Origin: Helochares maculicollis
Lineage: Eukaryota; Arthropoda; Insecta; Coleoptera; Hydrophilidae
Direction: 5' to 3'
Length of the DNA stretch: 39,506 bases
NCBI GenBank assembly: GCA_033557835.1
Contig: JAWQRO010000414.1
Span: 1-39,506 of the forward strand
Under the pieces are notes generated by a model. The model had not been told where the DNA came from. It saw nothing but the letters and a program-made list of their open reading frames with translations, and searched no databases. Position numbers and translations under genes: made by a program. Shown one piece after another: positions 1-10,641 of this stretch. The first letter of the stretch is position 1; each line of letters opens with the position of its first letter.

Positions 1-2656
1 ATATATATTAATTTGATTTCTACATTGTGCATAGGTTTTATTATTTTATTATTTATAAGCCGAACTTATTCACATTTACTGATTATTAGCTATTACAGGA
101 ATTATAATGAGCTGTCAATAATCAACTTATATCTGTAATACGCATTTGCATTATTTATTATGTGTTATTTTAGAAATACAACAAATTTTAATATATTTTA
201 ATTTTGCCAATTTTAGTAAAAAGTATTCAATGTTTTTGAAATTAACGAACGGAAAATATTGACCATACTTTTGCTATACATATTTAAACCAACAAAGCGC
301 TGATTCAATACAGATATTTCGGGTTTTACAGATTCATGATTGAAAATGTGAACTCTTTTCACTTCTTAGTGTAATTAAGAGAGAGGACATGAAAAGTAAT
401 GAGCTCTAAGGCCACCTCCAACTTTAGACTACTCTAAATGCCTTATTAAAAATGGCGTATCTATAGTCCATCGTTTCTAAGCATACATATTAATGCCACG
501 AATGAACGATATATAATATCGTTCAGATAAATATTATAAACTACAAGTATTGGTCTTCTTGAGTTGAGTTGGAAAGAGGTTTTTGGTGATCTTCTTTTGT
601 ATGAAATTATTTCTTATGAATTAGATTAAACAATTTCATTTTTAGTGTATCTAGTATACAACTAAATTTACACAATTTTTAAACACTTTTACATGTTTAC
701 AATTTATTTCATGCAGTTAGATAGAATATCTAAATGTTAATATTTAAAATATGTGGTTCGGATATGTATATACAAATAAATTATTGTTGTAGTTTAAAAT
801 TTCCCCGAGATAATCAGATATTTAAATAATGTTATGGAAAAAATTTAATCATTTTATGCAAACATGGCCTTTTATTTATCAACACAGTTATTGTGTGCTT
901 TTCAGATTCACTTGTAACGAATAAGTTTAGTAGACGTTCTTCCCTGGTTAGCAAATACCCTTCAGTAACGCTGCCTGAGACTGTTGTTTTGTGGTCAATA
1001 AATTGATGGTCTTTTATATACAAATTATTGTGAACTATTATTTATAATTAATTAAATAAACCTTATTAAATTAGAAAAAATGCAGTATTTAGTTCTACAA
1101 TTTTTTTCTCTTTCGCTATCTTTATCTAATAAGCATCAAACTAATAATTTAATTACAGAATTTAATTTTCAGCAAGTATATAATATTTTGTTGAAAACAT
1201 GTTAAGAGAAACGCTATAAAACATTGCGTATTTCTACTTATTAAACATGACACAACATTGAGAAATGACAAATCGTTGCATTTATAATTCTCATTTAAAG
1301 TATAAATATGAGGTACTTCTAATGCGATAATATATCTTAAGCTTACGTTAAATATAAGTATCAGAAACATATTGCCAGGCTGAAATTGTTCGACGTATTA
1401 TTAAATCTTGAAACCTAACATAATCTCAAATAACATAATTTAATCAAGTAATACTTTATATAACGAAAAAAGTGTAGTAAATGGCATTACAAAGCAGAAC
1501 GGACAAACTCAGAACGAAAGCAGTGGTTTAAGCCGACTAAACGACTCAATTGATGAGATTTGCTCATTTCAAAACGGCAAAATCTTCATATTATCAATTC
1601 AGGAAGCTGGCAATTCTAAAAATAGATGTGCAGGCGACATGGATATATCGAAGCAAAAGTTGCTTGAAGAAAATTTGATAAGTAAATCCAATTTTCCAAA
1701 TCGTTAGCGTCATAAGTTATTCAAGAACCACTAAGCAAAATGGCATTCATTCAATCGAAAACATACGAAATCAGCTCCAGTGCATGAAAATAGCACTATT
1801 TTAAATTATTAATGGCAAACAAAAAACATAGGCATGTTCTCAAACACAACAACGCCAGAGAGGGCATCAAAAGAAAAGAAAAACTAATAATTCCCCTTTC
1901 ATCTCGGCCCTCTCCGCGCGTCAGCCAGCCTCCCTATAATTTTTTCTTTCAGATTTCAAGAGAAAAAAATTTAAATTAAGGGTGTAGCAAGAGCGGGATA
2001 AAGGTACTAGCGGTGACGGGGAAGGGAGGTTAGAATTGACGTCACTCTCACCCCTTAAATGAATCTCCGCCTCTTTCGCAATGGCTTCCATCTAAGAGCC
2101 AACGGGAAGACTTCGCGGTAGAAAAAATATAGGGGTTGTAGGGGAATCTTCAGGCAAGAGGGTAGATTGACCCCTTGCGTTTTCCAACACATACAAACCA
2201 TTCCAGGGGTGAAAGTGAAACTAAGTAAACGAAAGGGAAAGCATTTAAAAAATACTCTGCAAGAAATAATATAAAAAAATCAATGATTCCTTTCCTTCTT
2301 AGATGATGCCTTATCCTGAAGATCAATTGGTTAGTCAAGAGGATGCTAAAAATTAGCAATAAACTTCAATTGTAGGCTAGTTTGCTTGAATTGAGGGTAA
2401 ACTATAATTTAAACACAAGTTTACATCAAGACGATTTATTTCTTATTTACAAATTCACATGTTTTATACCCATATATGAGTAGTTTCACTTTACTGATTA
2501 TTTAGAAAGATATACTTTTTTAATTTAAAATTTTCTATCAATTTACAATGTAAATTTGAACAAGTAGCACCCACTTTAAGTCCACATTAGGGAATCACAA
2601 ATCGATTTAAAACCCCATAAAACATTCAAATTAAAGATTTTAATCTAATGTTCATT
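1..2656. other. Gene-poor AT-rich left end
   Basis: No conserved protein is recognisable on either strand. Most of the stretch is AT-rich and full of stop codons. Two parts stand out. A frame on the + strand is open from 1444 to 1707 and is discussed as a weak exon candidate. A less AT-rich patch at about 1895-2240 carries a perfect TGACGTCA and may be a promoter or 5' UTR of a gene lying outside the window. The right part, from about 2657 onwards, is probably the CNOT9 3' UTR. Confidence 0.5.
2037..2044. promoter_or_regulatory. Perfect CRE palindrome TGACGTCA
   Basis: The eight-base CREB/ATF consensus lies in the only GC-richer patch of the first 3 kb (about 1895-2240). No coding exon sits next to it, so the regulated gene is not visible. 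A chance match is possible. Confidence 0.3.
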
Positions 2657-2662
2657 TTTATT
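2657..2662 (-). terminator. Candidate CNOT9 poly(A) signal
   Basis: TTTATT on the + strand reads AATAAA on the minus strand, about 500 bases after the CNOT9 stop codon. Other AT-rich matches exist nearby, so the exact site is uncertain. Confidence 0.35.
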
Positions 2663-3165
2663 TATGCACTACAATTATATTGTATCATGTATTAAACATT
2701 TATGTACAAATTAAGAGTTTTACAATTTTAAATTGGATTAAAATTGAAAATAATACACTTAATGATAAAATAAATCGACATTATCACAAATTCATTATTC
2801 TTATTTCAGCTACAATTATTAAATATTCAGCAATAAAAACAGATACATGTATTGTTTTCAAGTTAAAACTAAATTACAGAGAACATAAAATATAAAGTGC
2901 AATAAACAAGATAAGGAACAAACCAATAATACTAACAGTAAAATAATAATAAAAAACGAATTGAATCTTGGATTCAAAGAAGATAATCACAATTACATCT
3001 AATCAAAAAAACCATGCACATCTTAATAAATTCGAAATTATTTTTCCAGATATAAATGGTTGAATCACAGCAGATGTTTTTCTTACTGGTTTAGATTTTG
3101 ATCATTTTTAGTATGTAGGAATTAATTATTAATAAGATAATTTGTGACTAAGATTACATATCTAG

Positions 3166-6100
3166 CTACTGCGCAGTGAGAGGAGAAATTCCTAACTGTC
3201 TTGGGTCTCCAGTAGCTGGGGTATCCAAATTTTTAAGCAATTGTGTTAACCAATGCTTGGTTGATTTGTCTTCTTGCAAACAAGAATTGAAAGTGGTATC
3301 ACGGAGTTGATCTGGCAAGCATTGTCGTAATGCCTCGCGAGCTCTGCAATGAAATATGAAACAAAGAAGTAATAATTGCATTATCTTTTGTGTTGATTGG
3401 TTATTGTAAATTTATTGAAATTATGGTGCATTTTAATGTATTCTAACAAATCGACTCTTTTTTTAAGTTAGAAACTATCAGTTAATAATTCAAGTTACTT
3501 ACCGAGGGTTATCAGAAAGTCGCAAGTAACATCTTACGACATGTTTAAGAAGGCGAGCAGAGGGTTCTTTTGCTAGGGACAAAACCATTTTACCCTTAAA
3601 AAAATTTAAACATTAGATTACCAATCACAATGGAACTTAATATAATTAGATAGTGCCAAGACAATGTTTTGAAGTATCTAAACAATCAAATAATTCCTCT
3701 GCCCCAAATTATGCTATACAAAAAGGATTGTTTTGTTTGCACACAATTATTTTATTTAAACTTAATTTTCATTTAAATTAAATATTATTTAAGCAAAAAC
3801 CTGTTTTTTGCACAATTACCTACACAATTATACCAAATGAATAGCTTTTATCGATATAGACTAAGAAAACAACTCCATTAAATTTTAATAATCAAAAACA
3901 TTATAAGATTTGCATACTATAATTTGGAACATAGGGAATCAATATTATTTCAAATGATACAACACCTGGATTTAGAATGCTCTAAAACTTGACTTGGAAA
4001 ATGTGGAATGAAAATAAATAGCTAGTTAATGCCTTTATAATTTTCCCGTTTCTATTTATGATAAAATAATATAATTACCAGAATCATGGCCACATGACTA
4101 AACCTGTCGTAAGTTTGACATATATATGACAATCCACTATCATCGAGCAATATTTTTTGCAAAATGAAGGTGGCGACAGTTTTACTCAACTCCGATCCCG
4201 ACTCCATGATCCTTAGACAAAGTGGTATTATCTCAGTAGTTAAAAGGAATGTAATTACTTCTTGTTCGTCCGTCTAAAATAATAACATTATATCTTCTGC
4301 AAGTTTATAGATTTATTATCATATTCACCTTGACCAGTGCACCAATAACACCAAGACTAGTGAGGCGAAGATATTCAAATGGTCTAGTCTTTGACACGGT
4401 ATGCAGAAACGGGTATAGAAATAAAGGAACATGAGCTAACAAGAAATGAGACCTAGTTTCCGGATGAGATGCTACACATTGAAGCAGTGCTAATGCGTTA
4501 CAAACTCTGAAAAATTAAACGTAATTAATGTAACTGCAAAAAGAGTGTATTTATACTACTTATATTAGCGTGAAAAAAAAAAGAAATTGAATACTTTTCT
4601 GTTTATTTCAAGACTTTATTTATCATTGTGTGAATTGTAAATATACAGTCATCAAACCTCTTTCACCTAAACTCCAATTTTAATTGGCAAAAAGTAGACT
4701 ATATATAGTGAATACCTCAAAGCTTTGCCACCAAATTTCCTAAGTTTCTGACAAGTTTATATACATATGTCTTGGCGTAGTTTTGCTGGAACAAACTTCT
4801 CCCGTTGGTCTATTCTGGTCAGTTGCTAGATTCAAATATTACAATTGTTGACAGTAAGGTTCTGAATTTAGGTTTTGTCATATGGAAGCAAACTATAGCA
4901 GAATATGCATTTTCAGTTCTATTAAATGTAAGACGAAACCTTACTGGTCGTATCCTTTGATCCCAAATGTTTTTACACAATATTGTCATATGTAACCCCA
5001 ATCTTAAACCTTGTCATCACGCTTTCTTAACTCCAGTTTTATGCAAATGGTTTAAAATTTTCTGTTTGATCTTTAGCTTCTGGGATCTGAATTAATGATG
5101 ACGTAGGTTTACTGCAACTATTTCAAAATTACTTATAGTTATGTGGCGGTATTGGGTCCATAAGTAAAACTCACAATTTTAGTAATTTGGCATTTTATTT
5201 ATCAATGAATCAAATAAATTTTAAACGAATTATTTTTTGTGTGAAACGCCAATTATTGAAAGACCTTTAGCCTGAATTTGTTTAATCGATACATCGCTAT
5301 AGTCATCTAATGAAATCTTAATGGATTTATTTTCAACCTAATATATACATACATATTTACTTAAATTATTAAAAAAGAGCAATTAAAAGCTGCTTTAATG
5401 AAGTTCTACTTTACATTTGTGAAGAGCTCTCTTTTATAATAATTAAAATAAGCATGTAAAATGTCATCCAAAACAAGGCTCTGCTATTATATATTAAGTT
5501 TTTTAAAAAATTTAATCACATTAATATAATGTGTTTTTGTAGCTCTATATCTAAATAAATATTAATTCTACTGTCTCGTGGTATATACTGATCAAAAGAG
5601 GATTTTATACTATATACACTGAGGTGATAATTTTTCTCAAATTTTAATATTTTGCCTCGTTTTAGCTTATTACTCTATGATGTCATTAAGTGATTTTCGA
5701 CCAAATTTTCTCAATGAATTCAAATTGGACCAAAGCACTGCCAAAACAACCCAAAAAATCAACCAGCTATTTGGCAATAATAATGTTAATAAATGCACTG
5801 TTTGCGAAATTTCATCCAGGAGATTTTAGCCTCAAAGAGGTCAACCTAGAGTAATGTTGGTTGAGGATTTGAGGACACTGACCCATCAAAAATTGTGCGT
5901 CGGATAACGGAAGAACTAGACATCAGCACCCATGCGGTTTTAGATGATTTGAAATGTATAGGAAAGGTCAAAAAGTTTGTTCTTTGCTTTTGCTCAACCA
6001 AAATTATCCTTTTTTGGATCAGATCGTCACGTATGATGAAAATTGAATCCTATACTACATCAGAAGATGTTTAGGACAGTGGTTGAACACTGACAAGCCA

Positions 6101-7235
6101 CCCATTCATTTCCCAAAGGCAAAAATCCTACTAGAAAACAACCATGGTAACTATATGTTGGTCAGCAGCTGGTGCGATCCACTATAACTGGCTACAGCTG
6201 GGCCAAACCATGACGGCAGAGTCTTATTGTGATGAAATCAGCAAAATGAATCGAAAACTGCATCTACAGCAGCCGGTACTGCTCAGGAGAAGAGGTCTGG
6301 TTCTGCTCAACTACAACGCTCATCTGCACGTTTCACAAATTACCGTCCAAAAATTAAATGAATTAAGTGTCAAAGTTCTGCCTCGCCCACCGTACTCTCC
6401 AGATCTCTCGCCAATCTATTATCATCTTTTCAAGCATTTCAATAACTTTCTCACCTGTAGAATATTTGCCAACAAAGGACCAGGCATAATTGGCCTTCGT
6501 CAGCTTCATCGAATCTCGAGCAATCAATTTTTATGCCGGCGGAATTAATAGACTTGTATTACGTTGGCAAAAGTGCACTGATTCAAATGGCGCTTATTAT
6601 GGTTAAATCACTGATATTACTGTTTAAAGTAGACTCATAAAAAAGGATAACATTTTTGGCACAACCTGATATATTACACACTGTGATTGTGTATTTTTAA
6701 CTCTTGACAAGGGAAATATAAAGTTACTTGTACAAAATAATTTATTTATATATTTGTAATTTAGGATGAAATGACACGCAAAATGTCAGAAGAGGTACAT
6801 ATTCGGCTTTGTATACTTTTAGGGTTTTTAATTTAATAATAAAAATTGACATCCAACCGTATATAAGCTTATGCAGGTCCAGTCTATTTGTGAACAATAA
6901 TGTCAAATAAGCTTAGTATAAAAATTATTTCCTAAAGATAAAATTTGTAATATTATAAGTTTCATCTGAATTTTATTACTTTACCTATTCGATTGATGGG
7001 CGTTTAGCGTAGGTGGGTTGATGGATGGATAAATGTTAATTATTTCCAATAATAGTGCTGATATTGTACCAAAACTATTCCACAACATAGGGGCTAAATC
7101 AGGTACAACCTCTCGTTTTTTGCTTAGTTCCAATAATGCATTTTCTCTTGTATCTGCCGATGTCAACTCTAAAATCCATTGGTATATTTTCTCTCGGTCA
7201 ACGGTCTGATTTGCAGGGCTTGGTTGTGCACTCAT
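3166..7235 (-). CDS. CNOT9: CCR4-NOT transcription complex subunit 9 (Rcd1/RQCD1)
   Basis: This is the armadillo-repeat scaffold subunit of the CCR4-NOT deadenylase, which links the complex to repressors such as GW182 and Roquin-type proteins. Five exons can be joined with GT-AG borders and consistent phase: 7235-6985, 4506-4329, 4273-4079, 3594-3503 and 3343-3166. They give 297 residues, against about 299 in human. Landmarks are the start MSAQPSPANQ, the segment IYQWILELTSADTRENALLE, the repeat core with LKHVVRCYLRLSDNPRARE, and the end PLTAQ. The start ATG is the first in frame. A likely 5' UTR splice acceptor lies just upstream (near 7245) and a candidate donor near 7354. Intron 1 (2478 bp) holds a dead mariner element. 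All other introns are short. Identity is secure; exon borders are read by eye. Confidence 0.95.
5620..6671 (+). mobile_element. Degenerate mariner element in CNOT9 intron 1
   Basis: A mariner-family transposase can be followed through several frames. The N-terminal helix-turn-helix part (around 5700-5860) keeps TTQKINQLFGNNNVNKCTV. The first catalytic region around 6025 reads VTYDEN. The longest frame (6144-6548) begins MVTICWSAAGAIHYNWLQLG. Internal stops and a frameshift near 6130 break the gene. The second catalytic motif, HDNARPH in active mariners, reads NYNAHLH, and the third aspartate after YSPDLSP is replaced by tyrosine. The right end GGCACAACCTGA resembles a mariner terminal repeat, but a clean left repeat was not found, so the left border is approximate. 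It lies opposite in direction to the host gene. It is a fossil with no expected activity. Confidence 0.85.
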
Positions 7236-9255
7236 ATTTACCTATGAAGTATGTACTTAATCTGAATGGTATTATGTATATAAGTTTTACAGAAACTCAT
7301 GAAATAAAAAAATATAGACTTACTCACAAATACATTATAATTTCGTACTTACTTTATGTTAAACTCCTAAAATCTAAAGTAATGTGGCTACTTATGCATG
7401 AGGTTATGTGTCAAATCACCATTAAGACAGCTACAATGATTTAATTATTCGGCTTGCCGGTCAAAGTTAGACAAAATTCCACTGATATTCTTGAATACAA
7501 TTAGAAGCAAACAGTTGTAAATAGCAAAACCTAGTCTTGACTATGTGGGTGTTCGGTGTATGTACGCGAGTTGCGAACAGATTATGGCGTCATTAATTGA
7601 ATTCAAAGCACCTAGTTGCGCCCTCTAGTGTTTAATGAACTGCAGCTCGGTGACATACAAATATTTTTAAATTATTTGGCCAACTTAACCATATAATGCT
7701 GCTCATATTTTATTCTTTGAGGATTAATCATAATTCTCTAACTTTTTTAAAATTAATAATATATTTTAAATTAGCACATAAAATTTAAAGTTCATTTTCT
7801 TCTATATAAAGAATGATAATGATAGAAAAAAAAATTTAAGTTTCTTATTCGACATACATACATATATACAGTAAGTACTGACGAACTTAATAAAAGTATC
7901 ACCACTCCATATTCCAATGAAGCAATTAACTTATCTAGGTTTTGAAACATTTAAACTGTGTTAAAAATAAAAAAATAAGTTTCAGTTCTAAAAAAATAAT
8001 AGAATATCCAAAAGTTAACACTGCAATAATTAAAGTAGCAGAGTTAAAACTTTGCAACTTTAAAGCCAAAATGATTTGTGTGTGCTATATAGAACATCGG
8101 CATTTATTTCAGAAATCGAGTTTTAAAGTTTCATAAAAGTTAAGCTCTATAACCCAGAATTAAAATCTTAAAGATCCAAAACACGAAATGATGAGTTTTA
8201 GAATAATGCGAGATTATGTATTTAAACTATTGGGGTTAAATACTAAAAATTGGAAATTCAGGAAACAACATTAAAGATGAAAGTTAATGTATCGAGGTTT
8301 AAAATTTAATGGTTCAGGATCACTACATAGAACTGTATTAATAATTTAAGCACCCCTGATCATAAACAATTATTTAGAATGAAGCACAATCTCAAATCTA
8401 TGTATGTAACCTAAATGCTTCAGGATACTCAACGCAGAATTGCTTAATTAAAAATATATAGTTCCGGAGCCAGTTTTTCACAGTAATATTGAGTTGCTGG
8501 GGCATTTTCTGTTGTTAATACTTTATAGGTATATATTTTGTTAGTTAGAATATCAACAGCACTTCAAAATCTTGATACCATTCCTGCCCGGATTTTTCTT
8601 GTAATTATTGAAAGTGATCCTTGAGCATCTTTGATCTAAATATTACTACCAGTGAATATAAATCCTTAGTGAAAATTTTGCACATTTTTACAACAGCTTA
8701 TTAACTCAATCAAGGCTTAAAGTTCAGTATCATTACTAGCCAAGGCAAACAATGGCATTTTCATCATTATTTCCAAATGCAACGGCAAATAACGATTTGT
8801 CAATTCCTGTCGTTGTACAGCTATATCTTTGTTTGATAACAATGTTAATAAATTTAAACATCAAAAAATCAAAAAGTTAGTTATATATTTAGAGCTTGGA
8901 TTTAAAACAAAAAAATTCAAAATTCTATTGGAACATATATTTATAAACACCAATTTAATTAATGAGTTACAAACTTTACGAACCTACAACATTAAGCTAA
9001 TAGTATACGGCATTTGGGTCATATTGAATAAATAAAAACTTATTACTATATATATTTTTGGTTCACTTTACCAAAAGTAGTATTTGTATAGATATATATT
9101 ATAATACATAGCCTACATTACTTAAATTTGTTTCAATATTCCATATGAACAAATAAGAACAAATCTCTCAAAACACAAATATGCACATGAAAATTATAAA
9201 AAGTATCGTAGAACATTTTAAAAATTAAGTAATGCATTGCTTTTGTCTGTTATAT
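7236..9255. other. Intergenic region between CNOT9 and THG1
   Basis: The first 400 bases are the probable CNOT9 promoter and 5' UTR, including a less AT-rich stretch around 7540-7660. The rest is AT-rich with only short chance frames. No RNA gene, repeat family or conserved exon was recognised. Confidence 0.5.
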
Positions 9256-10176
9256 CTAACACTGAATGTCACTTTTGCTTTCAGTATTTTCTTTTACGTG
9301 CAACTGTATTAACACAACATCAGGTAATGGAATGCAGTCAGGCCACTCATAACTCCCAGGTGTTGATATACTTAGAATTTCAGGATTTTCCAACCAGAAG
9401 TTTTCTTGTATCATGTCGACATGCAGAGGTAACACGACTTGTTTCATTTTACCATTTGCAGGATGTCGTATTCTTTTTCTTAACAATGTAGTACCTTTCC
9501 TATACATCACCGGTTCATTATTATAATTTGTATTGAATTGGCTGAATAGTATTTCATTTTTATCTGACGATAGTGTGCCACGCAAGCGCTCCTCAGCTTC
9601 AGCGTTCGTCAAGCCTCCTTGTTGTATGAGTGCCCAAAATGTGGTATTATACAAATTATTTATATGGCAATCTGCTTGCCTCCAGCTTAAATAGTCTCGT
9701 AAATTTTCATTGGTGGGATATAAGACGATTCTAGAATCAAAGGCTGGAGGGTATTTGAGTTTGGTAGTTCCAAAATATTGTTTAAAAAACATGGTGTAAG
9801 CCGATGTGAAATAGCTGCTGATATACGTCATAATTTTTGACGCCCTTCGATTATACAATGTGGAGTCTTTGCGAAGCACAAAAGAATATTCATCACTTTG
9901 TCCATATCCTAGTAAAATGTCTTTGAATTCCAGCATTACTGCAACAGCCGCTCTGTTCATAAGCGAAAGGGCTCTTGAATCATTGGGTTTCTCGAAATTG
10001 TGCTTTTTGGAAAATTTATGAAAGGCTCGTCCATCTACTCGAACAATAATCCAGCAGTTTGGTAGAAGCGGGTCATCAATTTCGAAATTTTTCACATATT
10101 CATACTTACTTTTAGCCATACTGTTCGTATAGAATTGCCTGATAAACCTTTTGGAGAACAAATATGTTTTGTTCAT
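9256..10176 (-). CDS. THG1L: tRNA(His) guanylyltransferase
   Basis: The enzyme adds the essential extra guanosine (G-1) to the 5' end of tRNA-His by 3'-to-5' chemistry. The gene is a single uninterrupted exon of 306 codons, against 298 residues in human. The metal-binding palm motif VDGRAFHKF holds Asp48. GYGQSDEYSF holds Asp95 and Glu96. HINNLYNTTFWAL is the diagnostic family signature, and KNEILFSQFNTNYNNEP follows it. The first 19 residues are basic and free of acidic residues (MNKTYLFSKRFIRQFYTNS), like a mitochondrial presequence. A second methionine (Met20) starts MAKSKYEYV, the usual cytosolic-type start, and human THG1L has a comparable extension before the same MAKSK motif. The C-terminal tail is somewhat longer than in human. 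It is head-to-head with Dlic. Confidence 0.96.
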   Translation of the reverse strand: MNKTYLFSKRFIRQFYTNSMAKSKYEYVKNFEIDDPLLPNCWIIVRVDGRAFHKFSKKHNFEKPNDSRALSLMNRAAVAVMLEFKDILLGYGQSDEYSFVLRKDSTLYNRRASKIMTYISSYFTSAYTMFFKQYFGTTKLKYPPAFDSRIVLYPTNENLRDYLSWRQADCHINNLYNTTFWALIQQGGLTNAEAEERLRGTLSSDKNEILFSQFNTNYNNEPVMYRKGTTLLRKRIRHPANGKMKQVVLPLHVDMIQENFWLENPEILSISTPGSYEWPDCIPLPDVVLIQLHVKENTESKSDIQC

Positions 10177-10641
10177 ATTAAATCACCATTTTTTTGGTTT
10201 ACAACTTAATAAATTTAAGAATGTTTAATACACTATATCTCTCTAAGTTATAAATAATGTTGCATAGAATTAATTTATATGATCTAGGCCAATAATATGA
10301 AAAATATATAGGTTAAGATTATTAAAGTTAAGCTAGTTGCAAACAGAATTTTTCTACAGGCGTGGATTGAATTTTACCTAACTTCACTTCGGCAACCTGT
10401 CAAAAAATTGTCAAATTCTCCCCTGCTGGTGGAATATATAATTTTTTAAATTACAAAAACTATTTATATTTACAAGTCTCCTACTAAGTGAATGTGAAAC
10501 TTTTGAGTGCAACTATATCTCATGATATTTTAGTCTACAACAAATGGAAATTGACGATTAAACCAAATAGACAACCACTGCTTGAGTCATCAACACATTT
10601 TCAATTTGAATTACGTTTGAAGATATTGTCCTCGCACTAAT
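10177..10641. promoter_or_regulatory. Shared divergent promoter region THG1 / Dlic
   Basis: Only 465 bases separate the two start codons of these oppositely transcribed genes, so both promoters and 5' UTRs must lie here or overlap. No clear TATA box or named factor site stands out. The assignment rests on gene arrangement. Confidence 0.6.

Noticed and set aside
832..1023. Minus-strand frame of 63 codons
   Set aside because: It starts at a TTG rather than an ATG, shows no known domain, and lies in AT-rich DNA without splice support.
2150..2359. Minus-strand frame resembling a secreted or membrane peptide
   Set aside because: The start is TTG and the hydrophobic look follows from AT-rich codons.
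6144..6548. Possible intact 134-codon gene
   Set aside because: It is the middle and C-terminal part of the dead mariner transposase.
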